Positions 8,546-16,934 of a stretch of 64,000 nucleotides of DNA are shown one piece after another. Numbering within the stretch: position 1 is the stretch's first letter; every line of letters begins with the position of its first letter. The stretch comes from Lewinellaceae bacterium (GTDB taxonomy: Bacteria > Bacteroidota > Bacteroidia > Chitinophagales > Saprospiraceae): assembly GCA_016719605.1 (NCBI GenBank), contig JADJYW010000022.1, positions 75,970 through 139,969 on the forward strand, read 5' to 3'. Both the position numbers and the translations under genes were made by a program. The notes beneath the pieces are model-generated. The model saw only the letters and a program-made list of their open reading frames with translations. It searched no databases and was not told where the DNA came from.

Positions 8546-11500
8546 AATACTACACGGAAGATGTGAACAATGTTTATGCAGGCACCTATACCGTAACTAT
8601 CACAGATGCCAAAGGCTCCACCAAGGCGATGACGTTCACCATCACCGAACCCGAATTCCTTCTCTTTGGTAATGTGTTGAGTAATCCGCCGGACTGCCAT
8701 GGAAACCTGGGCGAACTGACTATCGAGGGAACCGGAGGGGCGCCGCCCTACAACTTCATCTGGAGCAATGGTGTGCAAGGCCCCACCCAAAGTAATATTC
8801 CGTTTCCGGGCGCCAGCTACACCGTCACCGTCACCGATGCAAACAATTGTACACGCGCAGCTCAATTTGGCAGCTATGCAGAACTTGCATACGTACCCCC
8901 CCTGGAGGTAAGCCACCCGATTTCCTGCTACAACGATATGGCATCCATTTACTATAATGAACCCCAAAAACCGGAGACGCCTTCAGATGCGATTTATCAT
9001 TGGGAAGCAGGGCCGGGAGGCGAGATTTTGTCGGATCCGACCAGACTGGAGATTACAGTGCGCGGAGCGGCAACCTATTACATCACGGTAACAGCGTCCA
9101 CCAGCGGATGCACGGCTACCGACTCGGTAATCGTGGCATCCGATATGCTGCTTCCGCTGGCCGATGCCGGGCCGGATCTTCCACTGAACTGTTCCACAGA
9201 CACCGTTGTGCTGCAGAGTACGATTTCGCCCAACGGTAGCGACTATCCCAAACTGAATATCCAATGGGAAGCCCTGCAAGGCGGGCATTTTGTGAGCAGC
9301 CGTTATGAGCAAACACCCACGGTGGATCGTCCGGGCAAATATGTGCTTACGGTTCAAAACCAGTTTAACGGCTGCATTGCCCGGGATACGGTGGAGGTTG
9401 CCGGCGCATTGGGCGGCCCAGAGATCAGCATAACCGGAGACCCGACCTTTTGCCAGGGCGATATCGTCTCCCTTACAGCCGTATTGGACACAACCAAGGC
9501 TACATTTGAAGGGTGGTTTGTGGAAGGCGGTTTGTACAGCACGGCGTTGACCATCACCATGCCGGAAAGCGAAGGCTGGCAATACATCATCGCCCGGGCA
9601 GGGAATCCGGACGGATGTGTGCGCGATCTGCGGGTTGACTTGTTGCGCAACAACCAACCGTCTTTCCTGTCGCTTTCGGCCGATAGTTGCGGGTGCGGAG
9701 GTGTTCCGATCAGGGTAGCCAACTATTATCCCTACGAAAATATGAGCTGGCACTGGTCGGGTCCGAACGGCTTTACCCATGTTGTACCTGAACCTCATGT
9801 GTATCAGCCCGGCATCTATCAGGTGACCGTAACCATTGGCAATTGTACCATACAGGATGCTATTACGGTCGTCGGAAAATCATCGCTTCAAATTACCGAC
9901 TACAGCATCACGCCTCCATACTGCCCGAACGAAGCCAGCGGAGAAATCTGGATATACAATGTCACAGGCGGCTGGATACAGGAGTATCTGTGGTCGAACG
10001 GAAGTCAGGGCACACGAGCCTACGGGCTGACCGGGGGCGATTACTGGGTCGGTATCACCGGAACGTCATACAGCAGTGGCCAATCGTGCTACCTGCACCA
10101 AACGTTCCATGTGCCGGCGCCGGATTCCATTACGATTAACATGGAGGTTGCCCTCGACAGTACCGGTGGCAACAATGCTGCTGTGACGGCTATTGTCTCC
10201 GGCTTGCCGGTACCCGATGCATATCTCTGGAGCAACGGCGAAACGACGCCGACCATCACCGGCCTTGCGCCGGGACTTTATACTGTGACCGTAACCTTCG
10301 GCAATTGGTGTACGGCGACGGCTACGGCGGAGGTCGTGTTTGCCGGGTGCACACTGGCACTGGAAGAAACCGGGGTTGTGGAAAATTCTTGCCCCGGCGC
10401 GGCAACAGGGTCGGTAACCATAGAAATTTTGAACGGCATGGCGCCGGTCGGGCTGCTTTGGTCCAACGGCGCACAAACTGTCGGCCTGACGGACCTGGCA
10501 GCAGGAATCTACACGGTTACCGCCACCGATGCACGCGGGTGCACGGAAACGCTCGAAGTGGAGATTTTGACCGTGGATACCACGCCCCCCGTGCTCCAAT
10601 TGGCACAACTGACCCGCTCGCTGGATGCCGCCGGGCACCTCGTCCTGACGGATCAGGATTTTGACGCCGGCAGTTTCGACAATTGCGCCATAGCCGGTTT
10701 TGTCGCCGAACCTTTGGAATTTGATTGTGCCGATCTTGGCATACAAATCGTTACGGTGACCGCCACCGACGGCAGTGGCAATGTAACGACGGGGCAGGTT
10801 CTACTGATCGTGCAGGACCTGGTACCGCCGGTCATCACCTGTCCCGAAAACATCATCGTCGGTTTCTGCCAGCGTGCCGTAACATTTGCTATTCCACAAG
10901 TGCATGATGAGGTCTGCTTTGTTTTCGACCCGGACCGGATGACCCAACTGGAGGGGTTGCCTTCCGGAACCGAATTTCCGGTCGGAACTACCGTGCAGGC
11001 ATTCCGGTACATCAAACTCAATGGCCTGAGTGATGATTGCCAATTTACGGTGACGGTTGCACCCGAAATCAGCGGTGTAACAGCCGATATCGCAACCGCT
11101 ACCTGTGCCGGGGACTGCGACGGCAGCCTGGAAACAACGATAACCGGCGGCGCAGCTCCATTTGCATTGAGCTGGAGTACGGGCGCGAGCGGGACAACCC
11201 TCGACGCGCTTTGTGCCGGCATCTACTCCGTGACGGTAAGCGACCAATACGGCTGCACCTGGGCATATACATTTACTGTTTCGGAACCGCCGGTCCTGCT
11301 GCTGGAGGCCAATCAGGTTACAAACGATACCAATAGCCTGGGCGTTGGCGCGATTGACCTGGCGGTTTTGGGCGGTACGCCGCCGTACACATTTGCCTGG
11401 TTCCTGGGCACATTGGCGGTAGGCCAAACGGAAGACCTGAGTAACCTGTTTGCCGGGAAATACCACTGCGTGGTAACCGACGCAAACGGTTGCCAGTTGG

Positions 11501-11802
11501 AAAGCAACGAGTTCGTGGTGGATAATATCGTCGGTACAACCGAGCCGGACTGGGCTGCCGGGCTGGTTATTGCTCCCAACCCGAGTAGTGACGTGGTATG
11601 GGTGCGCTTCTCCCGTCTGTTGAACGCGCCACCGATCTTCCAAATTCTGGATTTAACCGGTCGGGCTGTTGCGGTTGATTTGCGCCATGCGGATGCCGGA
11701 CAATTGCAGTTCAGTGTGCGCGGATTGCCGGCCGGCGTGTATCTGGTTCGTTTGTCGGTGGACCAAACGGCGGTAACCCGTCGGTTGGTGGTGGGCCAAT
11801 AA
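8452..11802 (+). CDS. SprB/HYR-repeat surface protein with T9SS type A sorting domain (C-terminal part of frameshifted gene)
   Basis: This is the continuation of the gene at 7049; homologous reading begins near 8508 although the frame is open from 8452. It holds SprB-like repeats (Cys-x-G-x-x-x-G followed by YTVTVTDANNC-type strands) around residues 20-130, 620-690 and 880-950, immunoglobulin/PKD-like segments, and a HYR domain (VPPVITCPENIIV). The last 80 residues are a T9SS type A sorting domain: IAPNPSSDVVWVRF, then FQILDLTGRAV and GLPAGVYLVRLSVD, ending in RRLVVGQ. The sorting domain would direct it across the outer membrane, where it would be cleaved and attached or released. It is probably an adhesin or matrix protein. 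Confidence 0.88.
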   Translation: MPWRAKRRHRHYRDPGNCPFVFQWQGPISYLKYYTEDVNNVYAGTYTVTITDAKGSTKAMTFTITEPEFLLFGNVLSNPPDCHGNLGELTIEGTGGAPPYNFIWSNGVQGPTQSNIPFPGASYTVTVTDANNCTRAAQFGSYAELAYVPPLEVSHPISCYNDMASIYYNEPQKPETPSDAIYHWEAGPGGEILSDPTRLEITVRGAATYYITVTASTSGCTATDSVIVASDMLLPLADAGPDLPLNCSTDTVVLQSTISPNGSDYPKLNIQWEALQGGHFVSSRYEQTPTVDRPGKYVLTVQNQFNGCIARDTVEVAGALGGPEISITGDPTFCQGDIVSLTAVLDTTKATFEGWFVEGGLYSTALTITMPESEGWQYIIARAGNPDGCVRDLRVDLLRNNQPSFLSLSADSCGCGGVPIRVANYYPYENMSWHWSGPNGFTHVVPEPHVYQPGIYQVTVTIGNCTIQDAITVVGKSSLQITDYSITPPYCPNEASGEIWIYNVTGGWIQEYLWSNGSQGTRAYGLTGGDYWVGITGTSYSSGQSCYLHQTFHVPAPDSITINMEVALDSTGGNNAAVTAIVSGLPVPDAYLWSNGETTPTITGLAPGLYTVTVTFGNWCTATATAEVVFAGCTLALEETGVVENSCPGAATGSVTIEILNGMAPVGLLWSNGAQTVGLTDLAAGIYTVTATDARGCTETLEVEILTVDTTPPVLQLAQLTRSLDAAGHLVLTDQDFDAGSFDNCAIAGFVAEPLEFDCADLGIQIVTVTATDGSGNVTTGQVLLIVQDLVPPVITCPENIIVGFCQRAVTFAIPQVHDEVCFVFDPDRMTQLEGLPSGTEFPVGTTVQAFRYIKLNGLSDDCQFTVTVAPEISGVTADIATATCAGDCDGSLETTITGGAAPFALSWSTGASGTTLDALCAGIYSVTVSDQYGCTWAYTFTVSEPPVLLLEANQVTNDTNSLGVGAIDLAVLGGTPPYTFAWFLGTLAVGQTEDLSNLFAGKYHCVVTDANGCQLESNEFVVDNIVGTTEPDWAAGLVIAPNPSSDVVWVRFSRLLNAPPIFQILDLTGRAVAVDLRHADAGQLQFSVRGLPAGVYLVRLSVDQTAVTRRLVVGQ

Positions 11803-11824
11803 AACAGTGATCGTAGTGCTTACA

Positions 11825-11866
11825 AGGCAGGGGCGTGGCCGCAATGATGCGGTCACGCCCCTGCCT
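11825..11866. terminator. strong bidirectional terminator hairpin
   Basis: There is an 18-bp near-perfect stem (11825-11842 pairing with 11849-11866, one G-U) with a 6-base loop. It lies between the stops of two convergent genes, 23 bp after the surface protein gene and 42 bp from the end of the M23 gene. A long pure T-run is not adjacent on either strand. Confidence 0.75.
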
Positions 11867-11907
11867 AATATCTTTCTGTGTGTTTTTTGTTATTGTACGC
11901 CGTAGTC

Positions 11908-13275
11908 TTACGGATGCGCAAGTACTTCCGGCTCCGACGTCGTTTGTTTCCCGTAAATCTCTTCGCGTGTGCGGTATTTTACGGTATTGAGCAGGGCGAT
12001 GAGGCGGTCGCGTTCCACCTGAAACTCCGCGAGCAAGGCGCCGGTGATCGGCTCGGGTTGGGGGAGGTTGAGGCGCAGGTGGTCCACCTGTTTGCCGTTT
12101 TTCCAGAAACGGAAGCAGACGTGCGGGCCGGTAGCGAGGCCGGTGGATCCGACGTAGCCGATAGTCTGGCCTTGTGCGACCCGCGCGCCCGGGCGCATGC
12201 CCTTGGCGAAGCCGCTCATGTGCAGGTACTGGGTTTCGTAGTTGCCGTTGTGGCGGATCTTGACAAATTTGCCGTTGCCGCCGCGGTGGGCAGCTTCGAC
12301 GACGGTACCCTCGGCCACCGCGATGATGGGTGTGCCGTGCGGAGCCGCATAGTCGGTGCCGAAGTGCGGGCGGTTGTAACCCAAAATCGGGTGCATCCGC
12401 TTGAGGCTGTAGCGACTGGAGATACGGCTGAACTTGACGGGCGCTTTCAGAAATGCCTTGCGGGCTGGGCGGCCATCGAAGTCGTAGTAGTCTGTTTTTT
12501 CGCCTTCTTTCTGGAAATGAAAGGCGAAGGATTCTTTGCCTTCGCGTTCGTAAACGGCGGCGATTATTTTGCCCGTTCCGACAGCCTCGCCTTCCACGAT
12601 GTGCTGTTCATAAACGACTTTGAAGCGGTCGCCTACTTTTTGGTGGTAAAAATCCACGGAAGAAGAAAGGACATCAATCATGCCGTCGGCCAGATTGTCA
12701 TTGAGGCCGTTGTCGGTCAGCGCTTGCCAGAAATTAGTTTCCAGCACCCCGGAAGCGGCGCGGATTTCGGTTTGCACGTCGCGCTTGACGACCTCCACCC
12801 GATAGGGTTCTTCCAGTTGAAACGTCACATATTCGTACGGAGACGGTTCATACACCATGAAACGGGGCGTAGCATCCGGCTCCGGGGCGAGGAAGTAGAG
12901 TTTTTTGCCCATTCGCATGGAGGTGATACTGAACACCTCCCGGGCGTTTTCGACGAGTGCGGCTACAACGGGGTAGGCCACACCTTTTTTTGTGAGCACG
13001 CTGCCGAGAATATCGCCGTTGCGTAGTTCGGTATCGGACAGGTGAAAAGCATCCATCGAAAGGCCCCAGCGCATGTTTTTGGGCACAACGGGCAGGGCAT
13101 CCAATTCGGGCCGGGCAAAGACAACAGCGGCAGCCTGGCGGGTTTCGGAGAGGTCGAGGGAGGTGGTGATTGCTGCAGCGCCGGCTGCTACGGTTCCGGC
13201 AAAAAACCAATTACGGTAGGGGGAGTGCCAGAACTTGCGCAGCCAACGCTGCGGCTTTAGGTCGTCTATATTCAC
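11908..13275 (-). CDS. M23 family metallopeptidase (peptidoglycan hydrolase)
   Basis: This codes for 455 residues. A single N-terminal membrane segment (about 21-40) is followed by a periplasmic region with LysM/opacity-associated-like strands (about 80-260) and a C-terminal LytM/M23 domain (about 285-400). Zinc and catalytic positions are seen in NRPHFGTDY (H304, D308), YLHMS (H352) and TGPHVCFRFW (H385). The usual third zinc ligand, the second His of the HxH motif, is Cys387 here. These enzymes cleave peptide cross-bridges in the cell wall; the length and the region ahead of the catalytic domain resemble MepM-like elongation endopeptidases. The gene is monocistronic, with a -7-like box 48 bp upstream. 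Confidence 0.92.
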   Translation of the reverse strand: MNIDDLKPQRWLRKFWHSPYRNWFFAGTVAAGAAAITTSLDLSETRQAAAVVFARPELDALPVVPKNMRWGLSMDAFHLSDTELRNGDILGSVLTKKGVAYPVVAALVENAREVFSITSMRMGKKLYFLAPEPDATPRFMVYEPSPYEYVTFQLEEPYRVEVVKRDVQTEIRAASGVLETNFWQALTDNGLNDNLADGMIDVLSSSVDFYHQKVGDRFKVVYEQHIVEGEAVGTGKIIAAVYEREGKESFAFHFQKEGEKTDYYDFDGRPARKAFLKAPVKFSRISSRYSLKRMHPILGYNRPHFGTDYAAPHGTPIIAVAEGTVVEAAHRGGNGKFVKIRHNGNYETQYLHMSGFAKGMRPGARVAQGQTIGYVGSTGLATGPHVCFRFWKNGKQVDHLRLNLPQPEPITGALLAEFQVERDRLIALLNTVKYRTREEIYGKQTTSEPEVLAHP

Positions 13276-13322
13276 AAGTAAAAAAACGGTTTAGCGATTG
13301 TTGTGTCTTGGTCGGGGCGTGG

Positions 13323-13330
13323 CAAAAGTA
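13323..13330 (-). promoter_or_regulatory. -7 promoter box of the M23 peptidase gene
   Basis: TACTTTTG on the minus strand matches TAnnTTTG and lies 48 bases before the ATG at 13275. No good -33 element is seen. Confidence 0.4.
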
Positions 13331-13513
13331 AAATTGCATTCTGACTTTGCGCTATTTTTGGTCGCTGTTTAACTAAAGTACCCTGTATGCCTCCGAACCG
13401 GTTTTTTCAAACCGCACAACCTGCGTCCGGAAACGGTTGTTTGAAACAGCACGTCCCAAAAGCAATTCGACCCGTCTGGAATGAAGCGCGATATTTGCTT
13501 TTTTTGTAAAAAT

Positions 13514-15223
13514 ATGATTTTGAGAAACACTGCCGCTGTCCTCCTTTTTTGCACCGCTACCCTCCACGCCCAGCAGAGCACCTTCGATGCCGACAACGAA
13601 AACTGGGGCGCTTCCGGCGATCCCGTCAACACCACCGCCGTGTGGTTTGCCTCTGGCGGGCTTCCCGGCGGACATATCCGCGTGACCGATGCCGCTACGG
13701 GCGGCACCTGGTACTTCGAAGCGCCCGCAAAATTCAGGGGCAACAAGTGCGATGCTTACGACCGCTATCTCCGCTGGGACCAGTACACCAGCGATACCAC
13801 CAATGCACAACAGTTCGGCGGCCGCCCCGATGTGGTACTGGAGGGCGCGGGTCTGACGCTCATTTTCGATAACGCCCAAAACCCCGGACTGGCCTGGACG
13901 CACTACGACCTCCTGCTGCGCGAAAACAGTGGCTGGCGCATCAGCAACCTCGCCGGCCCGGCCCCCACAGAGGCAGAGTTCCGCGCCGTATTGGCCAATG
14001 TGACGGCGTTGCGCATCCGCGGTGAGTACCGCTCGTCGGCCGACTTTGGCGGGTTGGACAATTTTATTCTGGAAAGCAGTTTTCGCTTCGACCTCGATGG
14101 CGACGACAGCTCGCTCGTTTTCGATGACGGCTTTGCAACCGACACCCTTTGCGATCCGTACAGCCCCGTTGTGGACGTGGATGCGGTGTTGTTTTCCGAA
14201 AAACCGGTGGACTCTATCGTGCTGCGGCTCCTGCTGGCACCCAATGTGCCGGACGAGTCGCTCAGCATCATTGGCAACCTGCCGGCTGCGCTATCGGTAC
14301 TGCAACATACGCCCGGCTGGCTCACTTTAGTCAACACCGGCATGGCCACGACGGCCGATTTCGTCGCCGGATTGCAGGCTGTGCGCTACGCCAACAATGC
14401 CCCCGTGCCCACCCGTGGCGAGCGGTTCGTCGCCATTCGGCTCTATGGTGTGTGCGGCGACATGGGCGTTCGGTACGCCTACCTGCGCGTGTTTCCGGCA
14501 GGCGATGCGGGTCTCGATTCGGTGGCAAATCTTTGCGCAGACGGACCGCCGGCCAACCTGTTCCAGACCCTCGGCGGTATCCCGGAGCCCGGCGGCTACT
14601 GGGAGCCTGCGCTGCCCGCGGGCATGTTTGATCCCGCTATGAATACGCCCGGACTGTACAGCTACATCGTGCCCGGCGCCGGGACTTGTCCGGGCGACAC
14701 GGCTACCGTGACCGTATCGGTGGAGCAATCGTTTCGTTTGCAGCCGGATACAACCCTGTGCTTCGGGGATGTATTTTTGCTGGCCGTGCCGTCCGGTCTG
14801 GCTGACTGGCAATGGAGCGACGGCAGTACGGGCGCGTTTTTGGACATCAGCACGCCGGGTACCTATTCCCTGAGTGGGCAAACGGCCTATTGCACCTTTC
14901 GCGACTCCCTGGAGGTCGCGTTTTTTACCTGCGAAACCTGCTCGTTTTATGCCCCCAATGTTTTTTCGCCCAACGACGACGGCCGAAATGATACCTGGCA
15001 AATTTTCCTCCCCTGTGTCTGGCAGAACTTCCGCTTGTTGGTATTCGACCGCTGGGGAAATCTGGTGTTCTCGGCCGCCGATCCGGGACTGGTTTGGAAC
15101 GGCAAGTCGCAAGGCGAACCCGTCCCGGCGGGCGTGTACATCTGGAGCCTCGAATGGACCGGCGAACGTTATGGCGTATTTGAAACCTATCGGGAAAGCG
15201 GCGGGGTGACGGTGGTGCGGTAG
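13514..15223 (+). CDS. laminin B-like domain protein with T9SS type B (gliding motility-associated) C-terminus
   Basis: This codes for 569 residues from the ATG at 13514, preferred over one 33 bases upstream because MILRNTAAVLLFCTATLHAQ is a clean signal peptide. The N-terminal 200 residues resemble a laminin B (IV) sandwich: FDADNENWGASGDP, GGHIRVTDAATGGTWYFEAP and GGLDNFIL. A middle region has Ig-like repeats. The last 85 residues are the CHU_C/type B sorting domain with FYAPNVFSPNDDGRNDTW, VFDRWGNLVF, GKSQGEPVPAGVYIW and a final VTVVR. Type B cargo is usually attached to the cell surface and often needs a PorP/SprF protein for export. It probably binds a surface ligand; no enzyme motif is seen. 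Confidence 0.88.
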   Translation: MILRNTAAVLLFCTATLHAQQSTFDADNENWGASGDPVNTTAVWFASGGLPGGHIRVTDAATGGTWYFEAPAKFRGNKCDAYDRYLRWDQYTSDTTNAQQFGGRPDVVLEGAGLTLIFDNAQNPGLAWTHYDLLLRENSGWRISNLAGPAPTEAEFRAVLANVTALRIRGEYRSSADFGGLDNFILESSFRFDLDGDDSSLVFDDGFATDTLCDPYSPVVDVDAVLFSEKPVDSIVLRLLLAPNVPDESLSIIGNLPAALSVLQHTPGWLTLVNTGMATTADFVAGLQAVRYANNAPVPTRGERFVAIRLYGVCGDMGVRYAYLRVFPAGDAGLDSVANLCADGPPANLFQTLGGIPEPGGYWEPALPAGMFDPAMNTPGLYSYIVPGAGTCPGDTATVTVSVEQSFRLQPDTTLCFGDVFLLAVPSGLADWQWSDGSTGAFLDISTPGTYSLSGQTAYCTFRDSLEVAFFTCETCSFYAPNVFSPNDDGRNDTWQIFLPCVWQNFRLLVFDRWGNLVFSAADPGLVWNGKSQGEPVPAGVYIWSLEWTGERYGVFETYRESGGVTVVR

Positions 15224-15236
15224 CCACACTACGGGA

Positions 15237-15295
15237 GAGAGGCTGTCTCATAAGTCCGTTGCGCCGGGGGGTTTACAGGATTTCGTCCTGTAAAC
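15237..15295. repeat. intergenic hairpin and IS-end-like motif
   Basis: A GAGGCTGTCTCA-like motif (about 15238-15250) is followed by a perfect 10-bp hairpin, GTTTACAGGA (15271-15280) pairing with TCCTGTAAAC (15286-15295). Both elements recur at 21633-21823. The hairpin may end transcription from the gene at 13514-15223. Confidence 0.55.
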
Positions 15296-15382
15296 TGTCT
15301 GTCGTCTTCCGGCAAACCTGCGAGGCTCTCGTTCCAAAAATGTCCAGTAGTGGTGCTGTAGGTATCTCGTGCTTGCCCGCTG

Positions 15383-16558
15383 CTACCTGAACGGCGTCGC
15401 GAATTTTTCATCTACCAGCAGGGCATCATCGGTCAGCGTACGCAGGAATGCCGCGAGTGCGGCCTTGTCGTCGGCGCTGAGGTTGAGGCGCAGGGGCTGG
15501 CCGGCGTTGGGCTGGCCGGGCGGGATGCGGAGCCGGTTGTCGAGTGCGGGGCCGTTCTGTACGCCGGAATTGTAGTGCTCAATCACCTCTTCGAGGGTTT
15601 GGAAACGTCCGTCGTGCATGTAGGGGCCGGTAGCCGCCAGGTTTTTGAGCGAAGGCGATTTGAAGATGATCGTTTCGCCGGCATCCAGTCCGTTGCTGAG
15701 GCTGTTTTGCGCCAGCGCGAAGGTGGGCAACGTATGGCAGGCGGCACAGGCTACACCCTGAGGCGGCCCCAGGATGAAAAGTTGTTTGCCCCGGTTTTCC
15801 TGTTGCGTGTAGTTGGGGAATGGCGCTCCGTTGCCCGCGCCCGGTGCTCCGGGATTGAATACGGCTGTAAAACCCTGGTCAAACTTGCTGCCCGTGGACA
15901 CCATGCTGCGCACGAACTGCGCCAGCGCGCGTTTCATTTTTTCTTCGGTGATTTCCCGGCTACCAAAGGTTTCCTCGAAGAGGGCAGGGTAGTACTCCAG
16001 GCCCTGCATTTTCTGGAGGAGTGCATCCATGCCGCCATGCGCGGCATCGAAGCCCATTTCTATGGGGTCTTTGATGGGCTGGGTGACCTGGTCTTCCAGG
16101 TCTACGGCACGTTTGTTCCAGAACATACGCTCGCCGGTATAGAAATTGGCGTTGGCCAGCCGCATGGAGTGTGCGCCCGTGAGTTCGCCTTCGATGCCCC
16201 GGCTGAATGTGCGGTCGTCACTGAATCCTTTTTCCTGAAGGTGGCAGCTGTTGCAGGCAATGGTGTTGTTGCGGCTCAGGTTTTTGTCGTAAAAAAGTAC
16301 CCGACCCAGCGCAGCGCCGGCATCGGTCACGCGGTTGATGCTGGGCGCGTTGTCCGTAGCCTGGATGTTTGGGCCGTAAGGCACCGGGAACACCGGCGCA
16401 GCGTAGTTGGGCACGTTGCTGACGTCGAGCGCCAGGTATTTTTGAACGATGGCCTGGTTATCGGGCGACGGGTCGGTGATTTCCACTTTTTTGCAAAAGG
16501 AAAGGGCAAGTACCATACAGACCGCAAAAGCGGATGGAAGAAAAATGACTTTTTTCAT
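15383..16558 (-). CDS. di-haem cytochrome c peroxidase (CcpA/MauG family) lipoprotein
   Basis: This codes for 391 residues. It starts with a lipoprotein signal whose lipobox is LALSFC (C22). Two haem-attachment motifs, CNSCH (102-106) and CAACH (271-275), are spaced as in bacterial di-haem peroxidases; GRVLFYDKNLS just before the first and the MRLANANFY segment are family features. The final part (YMHDGRFQTLEEVIEHYN) is also characteristic. It would reduce hydrogen peroxide in the periplasm with electrons from small c-type cytochromes, or act as a MauG-like oxidase. The cytochrome c maturation genes at 26.6-30 kb would supply haem attachment. The upstream 376 bp region separates it from a divergent gene. 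Confidence 0.93.
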   Translation of the reverse strand: MKKVIFLPSAFAVCMVLALSFCKKVEITDPSPDNQAIVQKYLALDVSNVPNYAAPVFPVPYGPNIQATDNAPSINRVTDAGAALGRVLFYDKNLSRNNTIACNSCHLQEKGFSDDRTFSRGIEGELTGAHSMRLANANFYTGERMFWNKRAVDLEDQVTQPIKDPIEMGFDAAHGGMDALLQKMQGLEYYPALFEETFGSREITEEKMKRALAQFVRSMVSTGSKFDQGFTAVFNPGAPGAGNGAPFPNYTQQENRGKQLFILGPPQGVACAACHTLPTFALAQNSLSNGLDAGETIIFKSPSLKNLAATGPYMHDGRFQTLEEVIEHYNSGVQNGPALDNRLRIPPGQPNAGQPLRLNLSADDKAALAAFLRTLTDDALLVDEKFATPFR

Positions 16559-16934
16559 GGTGTAGCTGTTGTATTCGTCAAAAGATTAGAGTTGGTATAG
16601 TATGCCCTCTTGTATCTTGGCGGCATACATCGTGCAGGCGTTGTAAACTCAGGTTGTCGCTTGTTCCTTCCATCACGGCAGTCGGGTTGCGTGGCTTGGC
16701 GGATAAAAATGGCGCAAGATGCAGGATTTCAGGTTGAGGAGGATTAAGAAATTGAGCGGGGTGTGGGATGCGAGACCGGTTGTGCCGTGCGCGATTTTTT
16801 TTGACCCGAACGAGCGCGGGAGGTTTAAAGGAGAAAGCTGGGGGGACATACTTTTCTGGACATTCGCTATTTTTCAGACGATTCGCATGCTCTGTGCGTT
16901 TTGCTTTCTCACCTTCTCAACTTACAATCAACTC
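16559..16934. other. intergenic region between divergent genes, no gene seen
   Basis: This is 376 bp between the divergent peroxidase and DUF4139 genes. The frame of the downstream gene is open back to 16719, but that extension has no family resemblance and precedes a good signal peptide. No tRNA, strong hairpin or perfect TAnnTTTG box was seen. Confidence 0.5.
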
